Assembly: GCF_003122215.1 (NCBI RefSeq) | Contig: NZ_QEYD01000006.1 | Span: forward strand, 124,001-188,000 | Length of the DNA stretch: 64,000 nt | Source of the DNA: Pararhodobacter marinus | GTDB lineage: Bacteria; Pseudomonadota; Alphaproteobacteria; Rhodobacterales; Rhodobacteraceae | Reading direction: 5' to 3' | Part shown: positions 56,703-64,000 of the stretch, one piece after another | Numbering within the stretch: the stretch's first letter is position 1 | Layout: every line of letters begins with the position of its first letter | Notes under the pieces: model-generated | Told to the model about the DNA's origin: nothing | Seen by the model: only the letters and a program-made list of their open reading frames with translations | The model's database searches: none | Translations under genes and position numbers: made by a program

Positions 56703-56764
56703 GACAAGATCCTTTCTGTTTTCACTGTCTTTGCCGGATCGCCGAGCGCATTTGAAATTCGTCC

Positions 56765-56782
56765 TGAATGAGATGATATTCA
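56765..56782. promoter_or_regulatory. Candidate LysR-type operator, TGAAT-N8-ATTCA
   Basis: Perfect palindromic arms TGAAT and ATTCA around eight bases, ending five bases before the LysR ATG, in the 84-base gap between divergent genes. A site so close to the start codon would suit autorepression. Confidence 0.5.
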
Positions 56783-56786
56783 CTTC

Positions 56787-57698
56787 ATGAATAATTTGCG
56801 CAGCGTCGATCTGAACCTTCTCGTCGTGCTCGACGCCCTTCTGGCCGAGCGTCATCTGTCGCGGGCAGCCGAGCGGCTGAACATGAGCCAGCCGGCTGTC
56901 AGCCACGCGCTGGCGCGGCTGCGGCACCTTCTGGACGATCCGCTGTTCCACCGCCGTCGGCGCGAGATGGTGCCGACCCTGCGCGCGCTGGAACTTGCTG
57001 TGCCGCTGGCCGAGGCGCTGTCGCAGATCCGCACCGTCCTGACCCCCGGGGCCTTCGACCCCGCCGCGCGCCATGTGTTCCGGCTGGCCATGTCGGATTA
57101 CGGCGCGGCGCTGCTTCTGCCGGGGCTCATGCGCCTTCTGCGGCACGAGGCGCCGGGCATCGACCTGATCGTCACCCAGCGCAGCCGCGAGGGGATGGTG
57201 GGCGCGGTGATCGACGGCGAGGTCGATCTGGCTTTCGGTGTCTTTCCCGATCTGCCCGCCCGCTGCGAGTCGCAGGGTCTGCTCGAGGACCGCTATGTCT
57301 GCCTGCTGGATCCCGCCGCGCAGCCGCAACCCTGGCAGGGCCTGACGGAACGGGCCTATTGGGCGGCGCCCCATGTTCTGGTTGCCGTGCATGGCGAGGC
57401 GGCGACCGAGATCGACCTGCATCTGCGCGCCCGGCGCAAGACGCGCCGGATCGGGCTGGTTCTGCCGCACTGGAATGTGGCGCCGCAGGTGATTGCCGGA
57501 ACCGACCTGATCCTGACCATCGCCCGCCGTAGCCTGGATCGCGTGCCGCCGGGCCTTCAGGTGGCGGAGCCTCCGCTGGACCTTCCGCCGATCCCCTTCG
57601 CCGCGATCCATGCCAGCCGCCGGCGCGGCGACCCGGCGCTGCGCTGGCTTGAGGACCGCGCGCGGCAGGTGCTGAGCGGGCAGGCGGAAGGGAAGTAA
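56787..57698 (+). CDS. LysR family transcriptional regulator
   Basis: 303 residues. N-terminal helix-turn-helix NNLRSVDLNLLVVLDALL to QPAVSHALARLRHLLDDP, NodD/NahR-type; the effector-binding domain begins near residue 90 with HVFRLAMSDYGAALLLPGLM. Divergent from the YdcZ-type gene. The thiolase operon begins 203 bases downstream in the same direction, so it could also act there. Confidence 0.88.
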   Translation: MNNLRSVDLNLLVVLDALLAERHLSRAAERLNMSQPAVSHALARLRHLLDDPLFHRRRREMVPTLRALELAVPLAEALSQIRTVLTPGAFDPAARHVFRLAMSDYGAALLLPGLMRLLRHEAPGIDLIVTQRSREGMVGAVIDGEVDLAFGVFPDLPARCESQGLLEDRYVCLLDPAAQPQPWQGLTERAYWAAPHVLVAVHGEAATEIDLHLRARRKTRRIGLVLPHWNVAPQVIAGTDLILTIARRSLDRVPPGLQVAEPPLDLPPIPFAAIHASRRRGDPALRWLEDRARQVLSGQAEGK

Positions 57699-57769
57699 GA
57701 CCGCGCCACGCGGGCGACGGCCCGGATTTTCGCTCGGCATGGTGTTGCAACCGGGCGGGCTTTCAGAAA

Positions 57770-57782
57770 TGATATACTATCA
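57770..57782. promoter_or_regulatory. Palindrome TGATA-TAC-TATCA upstream of the thiolase gene
   Basis: A 13-base perfect interrupted palindrome, TGATATACTATCA, 119 bases upstream of the thiolase-like start. Its centre contains TATACT, which resembles a -10 element, so a repressor bound here would block the promoter. GntR- or TetR-type regulators use sites of this kind; none adjacent can be assigned. Confidence 0.45.
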
Positions 57783-57901
57783 CAGTCACGCACCCGAATG
57801 CACAGGGCCGCGGTCGCGCAACGGTGCGATTGCCGGGAGCCGTAGGCGCCGTCTCTGCCCGGCCGCGTGACGGACATGACCCAAGGGGAGAACAGTCAGC
57901 G

Positions 57902-59080
57902 ATGACACAGAAAGCCTGTATCGTCGGCGCTTACGAGCATCCGACGCGCGATGCGCGGGACATTCCGCTGGCCCGGCTTCATGCCGAGGTCGCCGCCGGC
58001 GCGCTGGCGGATGCCGGCCTGACCATCGCCGATGTCGACGGCTATTTCTGCGCGGGCGACGTGGCGGGTTGGGACGCGCCGGGCGTCGGGCCGTTTTCGA
58101 TCGTGGAATACATGGGGCTGAACCTGCGCCATCTCGACACCACGGAAAGCTGGGGCTCGGCCTATATCAACCATGTCGCCCATGCCGCGCAGGCCATCGC
58201 CGAGGGCAAGTGCCGCGTCGCGCTCATCACCCAGGCCGGGCGGCCGCGGGCCGAGCGCTCGTCGCCCGCGCAGATGCACCGCAATCAGGGCCAGTCCGCG
58301 CATGAAGCGCCGTTCGAGCTGCCCTATGGCCCGGTCGTCACCAACATGTACGGCATGGTCGCGCAGCGCCACATGTACGAGCATGGCACTACGCCCGAAC
58401 AGCTTGCCTGGATCAAGGTCGCGGCCTCGCATCACGCCCAGCACAACCCCAACGCCATGCTGCCCAAGGTGGTCACGGTCGAGGACGTGGTGACGTCTCC
58501 CGTCGTCGCCTCGCCCCTGCACCGGCTGGATTGCTGCGTCATCAGCGATGGCGGCGGGGCGCTGGTCGTGGTGCATCCCGATATCGCGCGCGAACTGGGC
58601 AAGCCCGCCATCACCCCGCGCGGCGCGGGCTTCACGGTCAAGCACATGAATGGCGGCCATTTCGACATTCTCGCCTCGGGCGGAGTCAAATCCGGCGCCG
58701 AAGCCTTTGCCGAGGCCGGGGTCACGCCCGCCGATATCCGCTATGCCTCGATCTATGACAGCTTCACCATCACCGTGCTGGTTCAGCTTGAAAATCTCGG
58801 TTTCTGCGCGCCGGGAGAGGGCGGGCGCTTCGTCGCGGAGGGGGGCCTGATCTCGGGCGTGGGGCGGCTGCCGGTCAATACCGATGGCGGCGGCCTGTGC
58901 AGCAACCATCCGGGCAATCGCGGCGGCATGACCAAGCTGGTCGAGGCCGTGCGCCAGCTGCGCGGCGAGGCCCATCCCGCCGTGCAGGTTCCCGATTGCA
59001 GCCTTGCGCTGGTCCATGGCACCGGCGGGCAGCTGGGCGCCCGCCACGGCAGCGCCACCCTGATCCTGGAAAGGGCCTGA
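57902..59080 (+). CDS. Thiolase-like (lipid-transfer/SCP2-type) protein lacking catalytic cysteines
   Basis: 392-residue thiolase-fold protein. The acyl-accepting Cys near residue 90 is replaced (the region reads DTTESWGSAYINHVAHAA), and the second active-site Cys near the C-terminus is replaced in VHGTGGQLGARHGSATL. The His motif is SNHPGNRGGM. It therefore is not a usual degradative thiolase; it resembles the lipid-transfer/Ltp2-like branch, some of which act as retro-aldolases on CoA thioesters in complex with a DUF35 protein. The DUF35 gene begins one base after its stop, supporting such a complex. Substrate unknown. Confidence 0.82.
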   Translation: MTQKACIVGAYEHPTRDARDIPLARLHAEVAAGALADAGLTIADVDGYFCAGDVAGWDAPGVGPFSIVEYMGLNLRHLDTTESWGSAYINHVAHAAQAIAEGKCRVALITQAGRPRAERSSPAQMHRNQGQSAHEAPFELPYGPVVTNMYGMVAQRHMYEHGTTPEQLAWIKVAASHHAQHNPNAMLPKVVTVEDVVTSPVVASPLHRLDCCVISDGGGALVVVHPDIARELGKPAITPRGAGFTVKHMNGGHFDILASGGVKSGAEAFAEAGVTPADIRYASIYDSFTITVLVQLENLGFCAPGEGGRFVAEGGLISGVGRLPVNTDGGGLCSNHPGNRGGMTKLVEAVRQLRGEAHPAVQVPDCSLALVHGTGGQLGARHGSATLILERA

Positions 59081-59081
59081 C

Positions 59082-59474
59082 ATGAGCGACGCGAACCTTC
59101 CCCTCTCGCCGCAACGGACCGCAGAGACCGACGCCTACTGGGACGCCGCGAACGAAGGCAGACTGCTGTTGAAGCGCTGCCCCGGGACGGACAAGGCGTT
59201 CCATCCGCCGCGCGATTTCAGCCCCTTCACCGGCCGTCCGGATACCGAGTGGATCGAGGCCGAGGGCACCGGCACACTTTATTCCTACAGCGTGTCGATG
59301 GTGGGCGGCGAGCCGCATTGCATCGCCTATGTGCAGCTCACCGAGGGCTCGATCATCCTGTCCGCGCTGGTCGACTACGCGCCGTCGGAGCCCCGCATCG
59401 GGCAGGCGCTGAAGGTCGTGTTCCGGCCCAGCCGGGACGGGCAGATGCTGCCGTTCTTCACGCCGGTATCCTAA
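59082..59474 (+). CDS. DUF35/OB-fold protein with degenerate zinc ribbon
   Basis: 130 residues. The N-terminal rubredoxin-like ribbon normally has four cysteines; here only one remains (KRCPGTDKAFHPPRDFSPFTGR), with the others replaced, while the conserved HxPPR core is kept. The OB-fold follows with WIEAEGTGTLYSYSVSM and IGQALKVVFRPSRDG. DUF35 proteins pair with thiolase-fold partners as aldolases or in acyl transfer. Directly follows the thiolase-like gene. Its TAA overlaps the convergent SDR stop. Confidence 0.85.
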   Translation: MSDANLPLSPQRTAETDAYWDAANEGRLLLKRCPGTDKAFHPPRDFSPFTGRPDTEWIEAEGTGTLYSYSVSMVGGEPHCIAYVQLTEGSIILSALVDYAPSEPRIGQALKVVFRPSRDGQMLPFFTPVS

Positions 59475-60280
59475 GGCGCCATCAATGCCTTGATCCCGCC
59501 GATGAACGTCGCGTCGTCCTGCAATTTGCGGCGGTCCAGCAGGTCGGTGGCGTCCGGCCCGGCGCGGAAGCGAAGCTGATCGCCGGTTGCGGTCGCGGCC
59601 TGCCAGATCACGTCCGCGACCCGCTCGGGCGGGGAGGGATTGGCGGCAAGCTGGGCGAAAAGCCGGCCCATCGCGGCGGCGGTGGGGGCGTAATCGGCCA
59701 GATCGTCGCCCATGGCGAAGTCAAAGGACCGTCCGCCGAAATCCGTCCGGACCATGCCGGGTTCGACGATCCGGACACGGATGCCCAGCGGCTCCAGCTC
59801 GTAATGCAGGGCCTCGGACAGACCTTCGACCGCGAACTTGGTGCCGTGATAGAGCGTGCCCAGCGGAAAGGTGATCTGCCCGCCGATGGACGAGATATTG
59901 ACGATGGTGCCCGCGCGCCGCTCCCGCATCCGGGGCAGGACGGCCTTTGTCACCTCCAGAAGGCCGATGACATTGGTCTCGAACTGGCGGCGGATGCGGT
60001 CGGTGGCAAACGCTTCCAGCGGGCCGTAGGCGCCGTAGCCCGCGTTGTTCAGCAGGACGTCGATGGCGCCGAACCGGTCGATCCCTTCGGCCACGGCTGC
60101 GGTGATCGACGCACTATCGGTGACGTCCAGCCGTGTCACCAGAAGCGCGTCGCCCTTGCCGAGATCCGAGGCGGAGGGATCGCGCATGGTGGCGACGACG
60201 TTCCAGCCCTCGGACTGAAAGCGCTGAGCGGTGGCCTTGCCGATGCCCGAGGACGCGCCGGTGATGAAGATGGTGGGCAT
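59471..60280 (-). CDS. Short-chain dehydrogenase/reductase
   Basis: 269-residue NAD(P)-dependent oxidoreductase. Cofactor motif TGASSGIG at 7-14, NNAG at 78-81, catalytic Tyr144 and Lys148 in LYHGTKFAVEG. VRIVEPGMVRTDFGG and the following region match the SDR family. Second gene of a two-gene SDR operon, 12 bases after the upstream SDR. Convergent four-base overlap with the DUF35 gene. Substrate unknown. Confidence 0.87.
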   Translation of the reverse strand: MPTIFITGASSGIGKATAQRFQSEGWNVVATMRDPSASDLGKGDALLVTRLDVTDSASITAAVAEGIDRFGAIDVLLNNAGYGAYGPLEAFATDRIRRQFETNVIGLLEVTKAVLPRMRERRAGTIVNISSIGGQITFPLGTLYHGTKFAVEGLSEALHYELEPLGIRVRIVEPGMVRTDFGGRSFDFAMGDDLADYAPTAAAMGRLFAQLAANPSPPERVADVIWQAATATGDQLRFRAGPDATDLLDRRKLQDDATFIGGIKALMAP

Positions 60281-60292
60281 GAGAAGGCTCCT

Positions 60293-61162
60293 TCAGGCGT
60301 TGAGACGCAGCATGTCGGCATTGCCGAAACGGGTCAGGACGGTGCGTGTGACGTCGTGCAGCGCCGCGTTGTAGCGTTCGATCTCGGGGCCGATGCCGCT
60401 GTGATCGACGACGGTGCGGAACGGCTTTTGCCCGAAAGGCAGCGCCAGCAGGGCAACGACGGCCTCGGCGATGCGCTCGGGGCGCTGGTCGGGGAGGGCG
60501 TCGAGCATCTGCGCCAGTCCCTGCGCCGACAGTGCGGGGATCGCGGCGAAATCGCCGTAGGCGGCCTCGCGCTGCGTGTCGGTCGGGGTGACCATGGCGT
60601 CGAAGAAAGCCGTGGGCATGGCGCCCGGCTCGATCAGGCAGGATTCGATCCCGAAGTCCGACAGCTCGGTCCGGTAGCATTCGACGATGGCTTCAAGCGC
60701 CCATTTCGATGCCGAGTAGGTGCCGTAGAAGGGCGTCGCGATACGTCCGATCAGGCTGGACGTGTACAGCACGGTGCCGCGCCCCTGCGCCCGGAAATGC
60801 GGCAGCGCGGCGCGCATCACCCGCTGCACGCCCATGACGTTCACGTCGAAGACGCGGGTCATGTCCTCGGGCGTCATGAGTTCCTGAATCCCGTAGGCGC
60901 CGATCCCGGCATTGTTGAACAGCACGTCCAGCCCGTCGAGCGCCGCGATGGCATCCGCCATGCCCGCTTCGGTGCTGGCGGTATCGGTCACGTCCATGGT
61001 GACGATACGCGCGCCCGCTTCCTGCAGCGCGGCAATGGTCGCGGCATTGCGGCCATCGGGGCTGCGGGCGCTGCCTGCCACGGTATGTCCCTGCGCCAAC
61101 AGCGCCCGCGCCGTCGGCAGCCCTAGGCCGCCCGAGATTCCGGTGATGAATATTCTGGCCAT
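60293..61162 (-). CDS. Short-chain dehydrogenase/reductase
   Basis: 289-residue SDR. TGISGGLG at 7-14 is the cofactor motif, NNAG at 83-86, catalytic YSASK with Tyr149 and Lys153. Start is the ATG at 61162 (MARIFITG); an upstream frame start at 61192 is rejected for lack of sense. It is the first gene of the SDR pair, divergent from the AraC regulator, across a 159-base gap that holds a paired direct repeat. Confidence 0.87.
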   Translation of the reverse strand: MARIFITGISGGLGLPTARALLAQGHTVAGSARSPDGRNAATIAALQEAGARIVTMDVTDTASTEAGMADAIAALDGLDVLFNNAGIGAYGIQELMTPEDMTRVFDVNVMGVQRVMRAALPHFRAQGRGTVLYTSSLIGRIATPFYGTYSASKWALEAIVECYRTELSDFGIESCLIEPGAMPTAFFDAMVTPTDTQREAAYGDFAAIPALSAQGLAQMLDALPDQRPERIAEAVVALLALPFGQKPFRTVVDHSGIGPEIERYNAALHDVTRTVLTRFGNADMLRLNA

Positions 61163-61224
61163 CTGTCTTGTCCCTGCTTTGCGATGACACAACGATACTC
61201 CGCAGGGTCGGCGGTTTCTTTCCG

Positions 61225-61254
61225 GATCCTCCGAGGAACTTGACCGATCCTCCG
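61225..61254. promoter_or_regulatory. AraC-type direct repeats, GATCCTCCG spaced 21 bp
   Basis: Two identical GATCCTCCG copies at 61225-61233 and 61246-61254, exactly 21 bases (two helical turns) apart, in the gap between the divergent SDR and AraC genes. The second copy overlaps the expected -35 position for a TGATAAT -10 at 61272-61278. This matches how AraC-family proteins activate or control promoters. Confidence 0.6.
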
Positions 61255-61321
61255 GATGTCGGAATTTTCGGTGATAATCTGCCTTGCTCTCGTGATATCA
61301 GGTGGAGGAAAGGAGAACCGC

Positions 61322-62206
61322 ATGACGGACCTGCTGGATCGCGCGACGACACTTCTGGACGAGGCGCAACTGCCGCAAGGGGCCTTGGCCCATGCGCCAA
61401 GTGGCCTGCACCTGTTGCGCTACGCGGCTCCAACGGCTCAGACCGCCACGCTCTATCGCCCGCTCCTGTGTCTGGTGCTGCAGGGCGCCAAGCAGGTCAG
61501 CACCGGCACCCGCAGCCTGACGGTGACACAGGGACAGTCGCTGATCGTCAGCCACGCGTTGCCGGTGGTGTCGCGCATCACCGAGGCCACGGTCGAGACG
61601 CCCTATCTGGCGCTGGTTCTGCCGCTGGATCTGGACCTCTTGCGGGGGCTGGCCCCCGCGGTGCCGCCCGCCCGGGTGCCGCGACACGCCGATCCGTTCT
61701 CGATCACGCGATGCCCGACGGACAGGGGAATGGAGGACGCGCTGGCCCGCCTGATCGACCAGAGCCGGTGCGACGAGACGCGGCAGATGCTGGCACCGAT
61801 CACCCGGCAGGAACTTCATGGCCGGCTGCTTCTTGGGGCCCATGCCGACGCGCTGCAACGGCTTCTGTGGCACGAGACCGCTGCCAGCCGCATCTTTCGC
61901 GCCACGCGCGAGATCCAGTCCGACCTATCGCGTACGCTGGTCGTGGGCGAGCTTGCGCAGCGTGTCGGGATGAGCCCGTCTGCCTTTTTCGAGCATTTCA
62001 GGGCGATCACCTGCACGTCGCCCCTGCAATACCAGAAAGAGCTTCGCCTGCTGAACGCCCGCGACGCGCTGCGGTCTTCGGATGCCAAGGTCTCGGACGT
62101 CGCCTTTCGCGTGGGTTATGAAAGCCCGGCCCAGTTCTCGCGCGATTACTCCCGGAAATTCGGGCGGTCGCCCCGCCAGGACCGGGTGGCCCTGGCGGCG
62201 GAATGA
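61322..62206 (+). CDS. AraC family transcriptional regulator (AraC_N type)
   Basis: 294 residues. N-terminal AraC_N cupin-like sensor domain (about 25-170: LYRPLLCLVLQGAKQVS and PYLALVLPLDLDLL) and a C-terminal pair of helix-turn-helix units (LVVGELAQRVGMSPSAFFEHFRA, quoted by its ends, and VSDVAFRVGYESPAQFSRDYSRKFG). AGGAAAGGAG lies upstream of the ATG at 61322; a longer frame from 61256 covers the operator and is rejected. Divergent from two SDR genes; regulators of this type commonly sit beside SDRs that they control. Confidence 0.9.
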   Translation: MTDLLDRATTLLDEAQLPQGALAHAPSGLHLLRYAAPTAQTATLYRPLLCLVLQGAKQVSTGTRSLTVTQGQSLIVSHALPVVSRITEATVETPYLALVLPLDLDLLRGLAPAVPPARVPRHADPFSITRCPTDRGMEDALARLIDQSRCDETRQMLAPITRQELHGRLLLGAHADALQRLLWHETAASRIFRATREIQSDLSRTLVVGELAQRVGMSPSAFFEHFRAITCTSPLQYQKELRLLNARDALRSSDAKVSDVAFRVGYESPAQFSRDYSRKFGRSPRQDRVALAAE

Positions 62207-62232
62207 CCGGCGCGGCGATAGAACGTCGCCCG

Positions 62233-62262
62233 CCGGTTTGACAACCTCGTTTGTCAAACCGG
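62233..62262. repeat. 12-bp perfect inverted repeat, CCGGTTTGACAA-N6-TTGTCAAACCGG
   Basis: Perfect 12-base arms around a six-base loop between the convergent AraC gene (+) and acyl-CoA synthetase gene (-). It has no T run in either direction and its arms are AT-rich by local standards, so it is not a typical terminator; a protein-binding site or a structured mRNA end are both possible. Confidence 0.55.
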
Positions 62263-62331
62263 CTGCGCCGCCGGGGGTTTCACGTCCTTTGCATGATGCT
62301 TAGGGCGCGGGCGCCGCCCGGCTGGGCGGCA

Positions 62332-63981
62332 TCACGCAGCGCTGGTGCGCGCGAGGTCCGCGGCCTGATCGCGCAGCAGGAACTTCTGGATCTTCCCGGT
62401 CGAAGTGCGCGGGATCGGGGCGAACACGAAATGGCCCGGCACCTTGTAGGGCGCCAGCGTCTCGCGGCACCACGCGCGCAGCGTTTCGGCATCGGCCTGC
62501 TGCCCCTCGGCCAACTCGACAAAGGCGCAGGGGGTTTCCCCCCATTTGTCATGCGGCATGGCGACGACGGCGGTCACGGCAACGGCGGGATGGCGATAGA
62601 GCGCCTCTTCGACCTCAATCGACGAGATATTCTCGCCGCCCGAGATGATGACGTCCTTGGAGCGGTCCTTGAGCTGGATATACCCGTCGGGATGCATGAC
62701 GCCCAGGTCGCCCGAGTGGAACCAGCCCCCGGCGAAGGCCTCCTGCGTTGCCTTGGGATTGCGGAAATAGCCTTTCATCACCACGTTGCCGCGGAACATC
62801 ACCTCTCCGATGGTCCGCCCGTCGCGCGGGACGGGCTGCATGGTTTCGGGATCCAGCACATCGAGCTGTTCCAGCGGCAGATAGCGCACGCCCTGACGCG
62901 ATTTCAGAGCGGCCTGTTCGGCGCGGGGCAGGTCGGACCAGCTGTCGTGCCAGTCGTTGACCACGGCGGGACCGTAGGTTTCCGTCAGCCCGTAAAGGTG
63001 GGTGACGTCGAAGCCCGCATCGCGCATGTCTGCGAGCAGCTTTTCGGGCGGCGGGGCGGCGGCGGTGAAGAACTGCACGGTCCTGTCCAGCGCGCGCTTC
63101 TGATCCTCGGGTGCCGTGATCATCAGCGACATGACGATGGGCGCGCCGCAAAGATGGGTCACCCCCTCGTCAGCCAGCGCGGACCAGATCGGCGCGGCGC
63201 GGACCTGACGCAGGCAGACATGGGTGCCGGCAATGGCGGACAGGGTCCAGGGAAAGCACCAGCCGTTGCAATGGAACATCGGCAGGGTCCAAAGGTAGAC
63301 CGCTTGTTTCTGCATAGACGTGGTGATCGCATTGCCCTGCGCCAGCAGATAGGCGCCCCGGTGATGCGAGACGACGCCCTTGGGGTCGCCGGTCGTCCCC
63401 GAGGTGTAGTTGATCGAGATCGCGTCCCATTCGTCTTCGGGCATCAGCCAGGCGAAGCCGGGATCGCCCGCCGCCACGAACGCCTCGTAGTCGGTCGCCG
63501 CGCTCGGGCTGTCGACCCTGAGGCCGTCGAATTCGGCATCGTCGTACTCGATCAGCAGCGGCCCGGCCTTGGCGAGGGCCAGCGCCGCCTGCATCAGCGG
63601 CATGAATTCGCGGTCGACGATCACCACGCGCGCCATCGCGTGATCCAGCTGGAAGGCGACGATTGCCGCATCCAGCCGGGTGTTGATCGAATGCAGCACC
63701 GCACCGCACATCGGCACGCCGTAATGGCATTCCAGCATCGCCGGCGTGTTGGGCAGCATCACCGAAACCGTGTCGCCGCGCCCGATCCCGTGGCGTGCCA
63801 GGGCGGAGGCCAACTGCCGCGACCGGGTATAGAAATCTCGGTAAGACCGGCGCAGCGCCCCATGGACGATGGCGACATGGTCGGGGAACACGCTGGCGGC
63901 GCGTTCCAGAAAGGTCAGCGGGGTCAGTGGCTGGTGGTTGGCCGGGTTGCGGTCCAGATCGGTATTGTAGGGATTTTGCAT
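62332..63981 (-). CDS. Acyl-CoA synthetase (AMP-forming)
   Basis: 549-residue AMP-binding enzyme that activates a carboxylic acid to its CoA thioester through an acyl-adenylate. P-loop motif YTSGTTGDPKG near 210; acyl-CoA synthetase motifs YGLTETYGPAVV and GWFHSGDLGVMHPDGYIQLKDR (given by ends GWFHSGDLG and QLKDRSKDVI), and the catalytic Lys in PRTSTGKIQKFLL near the C-terminus. It matches medium- and long-chain types without a clear chain-length signature. ATG at 63981, 19 bases from the window edge; the sequence upstream is not visible. Convergent with the AraC gene. Confidence 0.92.
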   Translation of the reverse strand: MQNPYNTDLDRNPANHQPLTPLTFLERAASVFPDHVAIVHGALRRSYRDFYTRSRQLASALARHGIGRGDTVSVMLPNTPAMLECHYGVPMCGAVLHSINTRLDAAIVAFQLDHAMARVVIVDREFMPLMQAALALAKAGPLLIEYDDAEFDGLRVDSPSAATDYEAFVAAGDPGFAWLMPEDEWDAISINYTSGTTGDPKGVVSHHRGAYLLAQGNAITTSMQKQAVYLWTLPMFHCNGWCFPWTLSAIAGTHVCLRQVRAAPIWSALADEGVTHLCGAPIVMSLMITAPEDQKRALDRTVQFFTAAAPPPEKLLADMRDAGFDVTHLYGLTETYGPAVVNDWHDSWSDLPRAEQAALKSRQGVRYLPLEQLDVLDPETMQPVPRDGRTIGEVMFRGNVVMKGYFRNPKATQEAFAGGWFHSGDLGVMHPDGYIQLKDRSKDVIISGGENISSIEVEEALYRHPAVAVTAVVAMPHDKWGETPCAFVELAEGQQADAETLRAWCRETLAPYKVPGHFVFAPIPRTSTGKIQKFLLRDQAADLARTSAA

Positions 63982-64000
63982 CGCTCAGGCGTCCTGCCAA

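Overview
The window is a GC-rich alphaproteobacterial chromosome segment. The core gene order (erpA, dgt, argS, a SPOR-domain protein, nagZ, scpA, scpB), the atpHAGDC cluster, ClpA, EF-P and PRPP synthetase, together with an alphaproteobacterial SOS box (GTTC-N7-GTTC), point to Rhodobacterales (Rhodobacteraceae). No rRNA, tRNA, CRISPR array, insertion sequence or prophage was seen.

Region 1 (1-31 kb) is mostly housekeeping: Fe-S assembly, dNTP hydrolysis, arginyl-tRNA synthetase, peptidoglycan recycling, condensin accessory proteins, an SOS-type radical SAM enzyme, a corrinoid protein, an ALDH7-type dehydrogenase, ClpA, glyoxalase II, the F1 part of ATP synthase, Prs, EF-P and a MetE-like methyltransferase. 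Five hairpin terminators close most of these units. At 29.8-31.5 kb lies a decayed pyruvate dehydrogenase locus: a truncated, multiply frameshifted aceE followed by the 3' end of lpd, with aceF gone, beside an intact Lrp/AsnC regulator.

Region 2 (32-54.4 kb) is accessory and catabolic. It holds (a) an SsuABC/TauABC-type importer with two different permeases, a FAH-family hydrolase, and, convergently, a cyclase plus an ACMSD-like amidohydrolase with a divergent LysR regulator; (b) a DUF1656-HlyD-FUSC-TolC efflux operon with overlapping genes; (c) a TRAP importer with a fused DctQM subunit, a LysR regulator, and a divergent seven-gene operon: alpha/beta (C-C type) hydrolase, two-domain extradiol dioxygenase, FAD monooxygenase, small Rieske protein, second FAD monooxygenase, cupin and metallo-beta-lactamase-fold hydrolase. 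Read together, (c) looks like import, hydroxylation, ring cleavage and hydrolysis of an aromatic or heteroaromatic acid. The substrate cannot be named from sequence, and this cluster is the best candidate for an undescribed system here.

Region 3 (54.4-64 kb) has an unassigned GSSKG-motif hydrolase-like protein, a chromosomal CatB-type xenobiotic acetyltransferase, a YdcZ-type membrane protein divergent from a LysR regulator, a thiolase-like protein lacking the usual cysteines paired with a DUF35 protein lacking most of its zinc-ribbon cysteines, two SDR oxidoreductases divergent from an AraC regulator (with 21-bp-phased direct repeats between them), and an acyl-CoA synthetase. All functional calls rest on reading motifs and family resemblance by eye; no database search was run.
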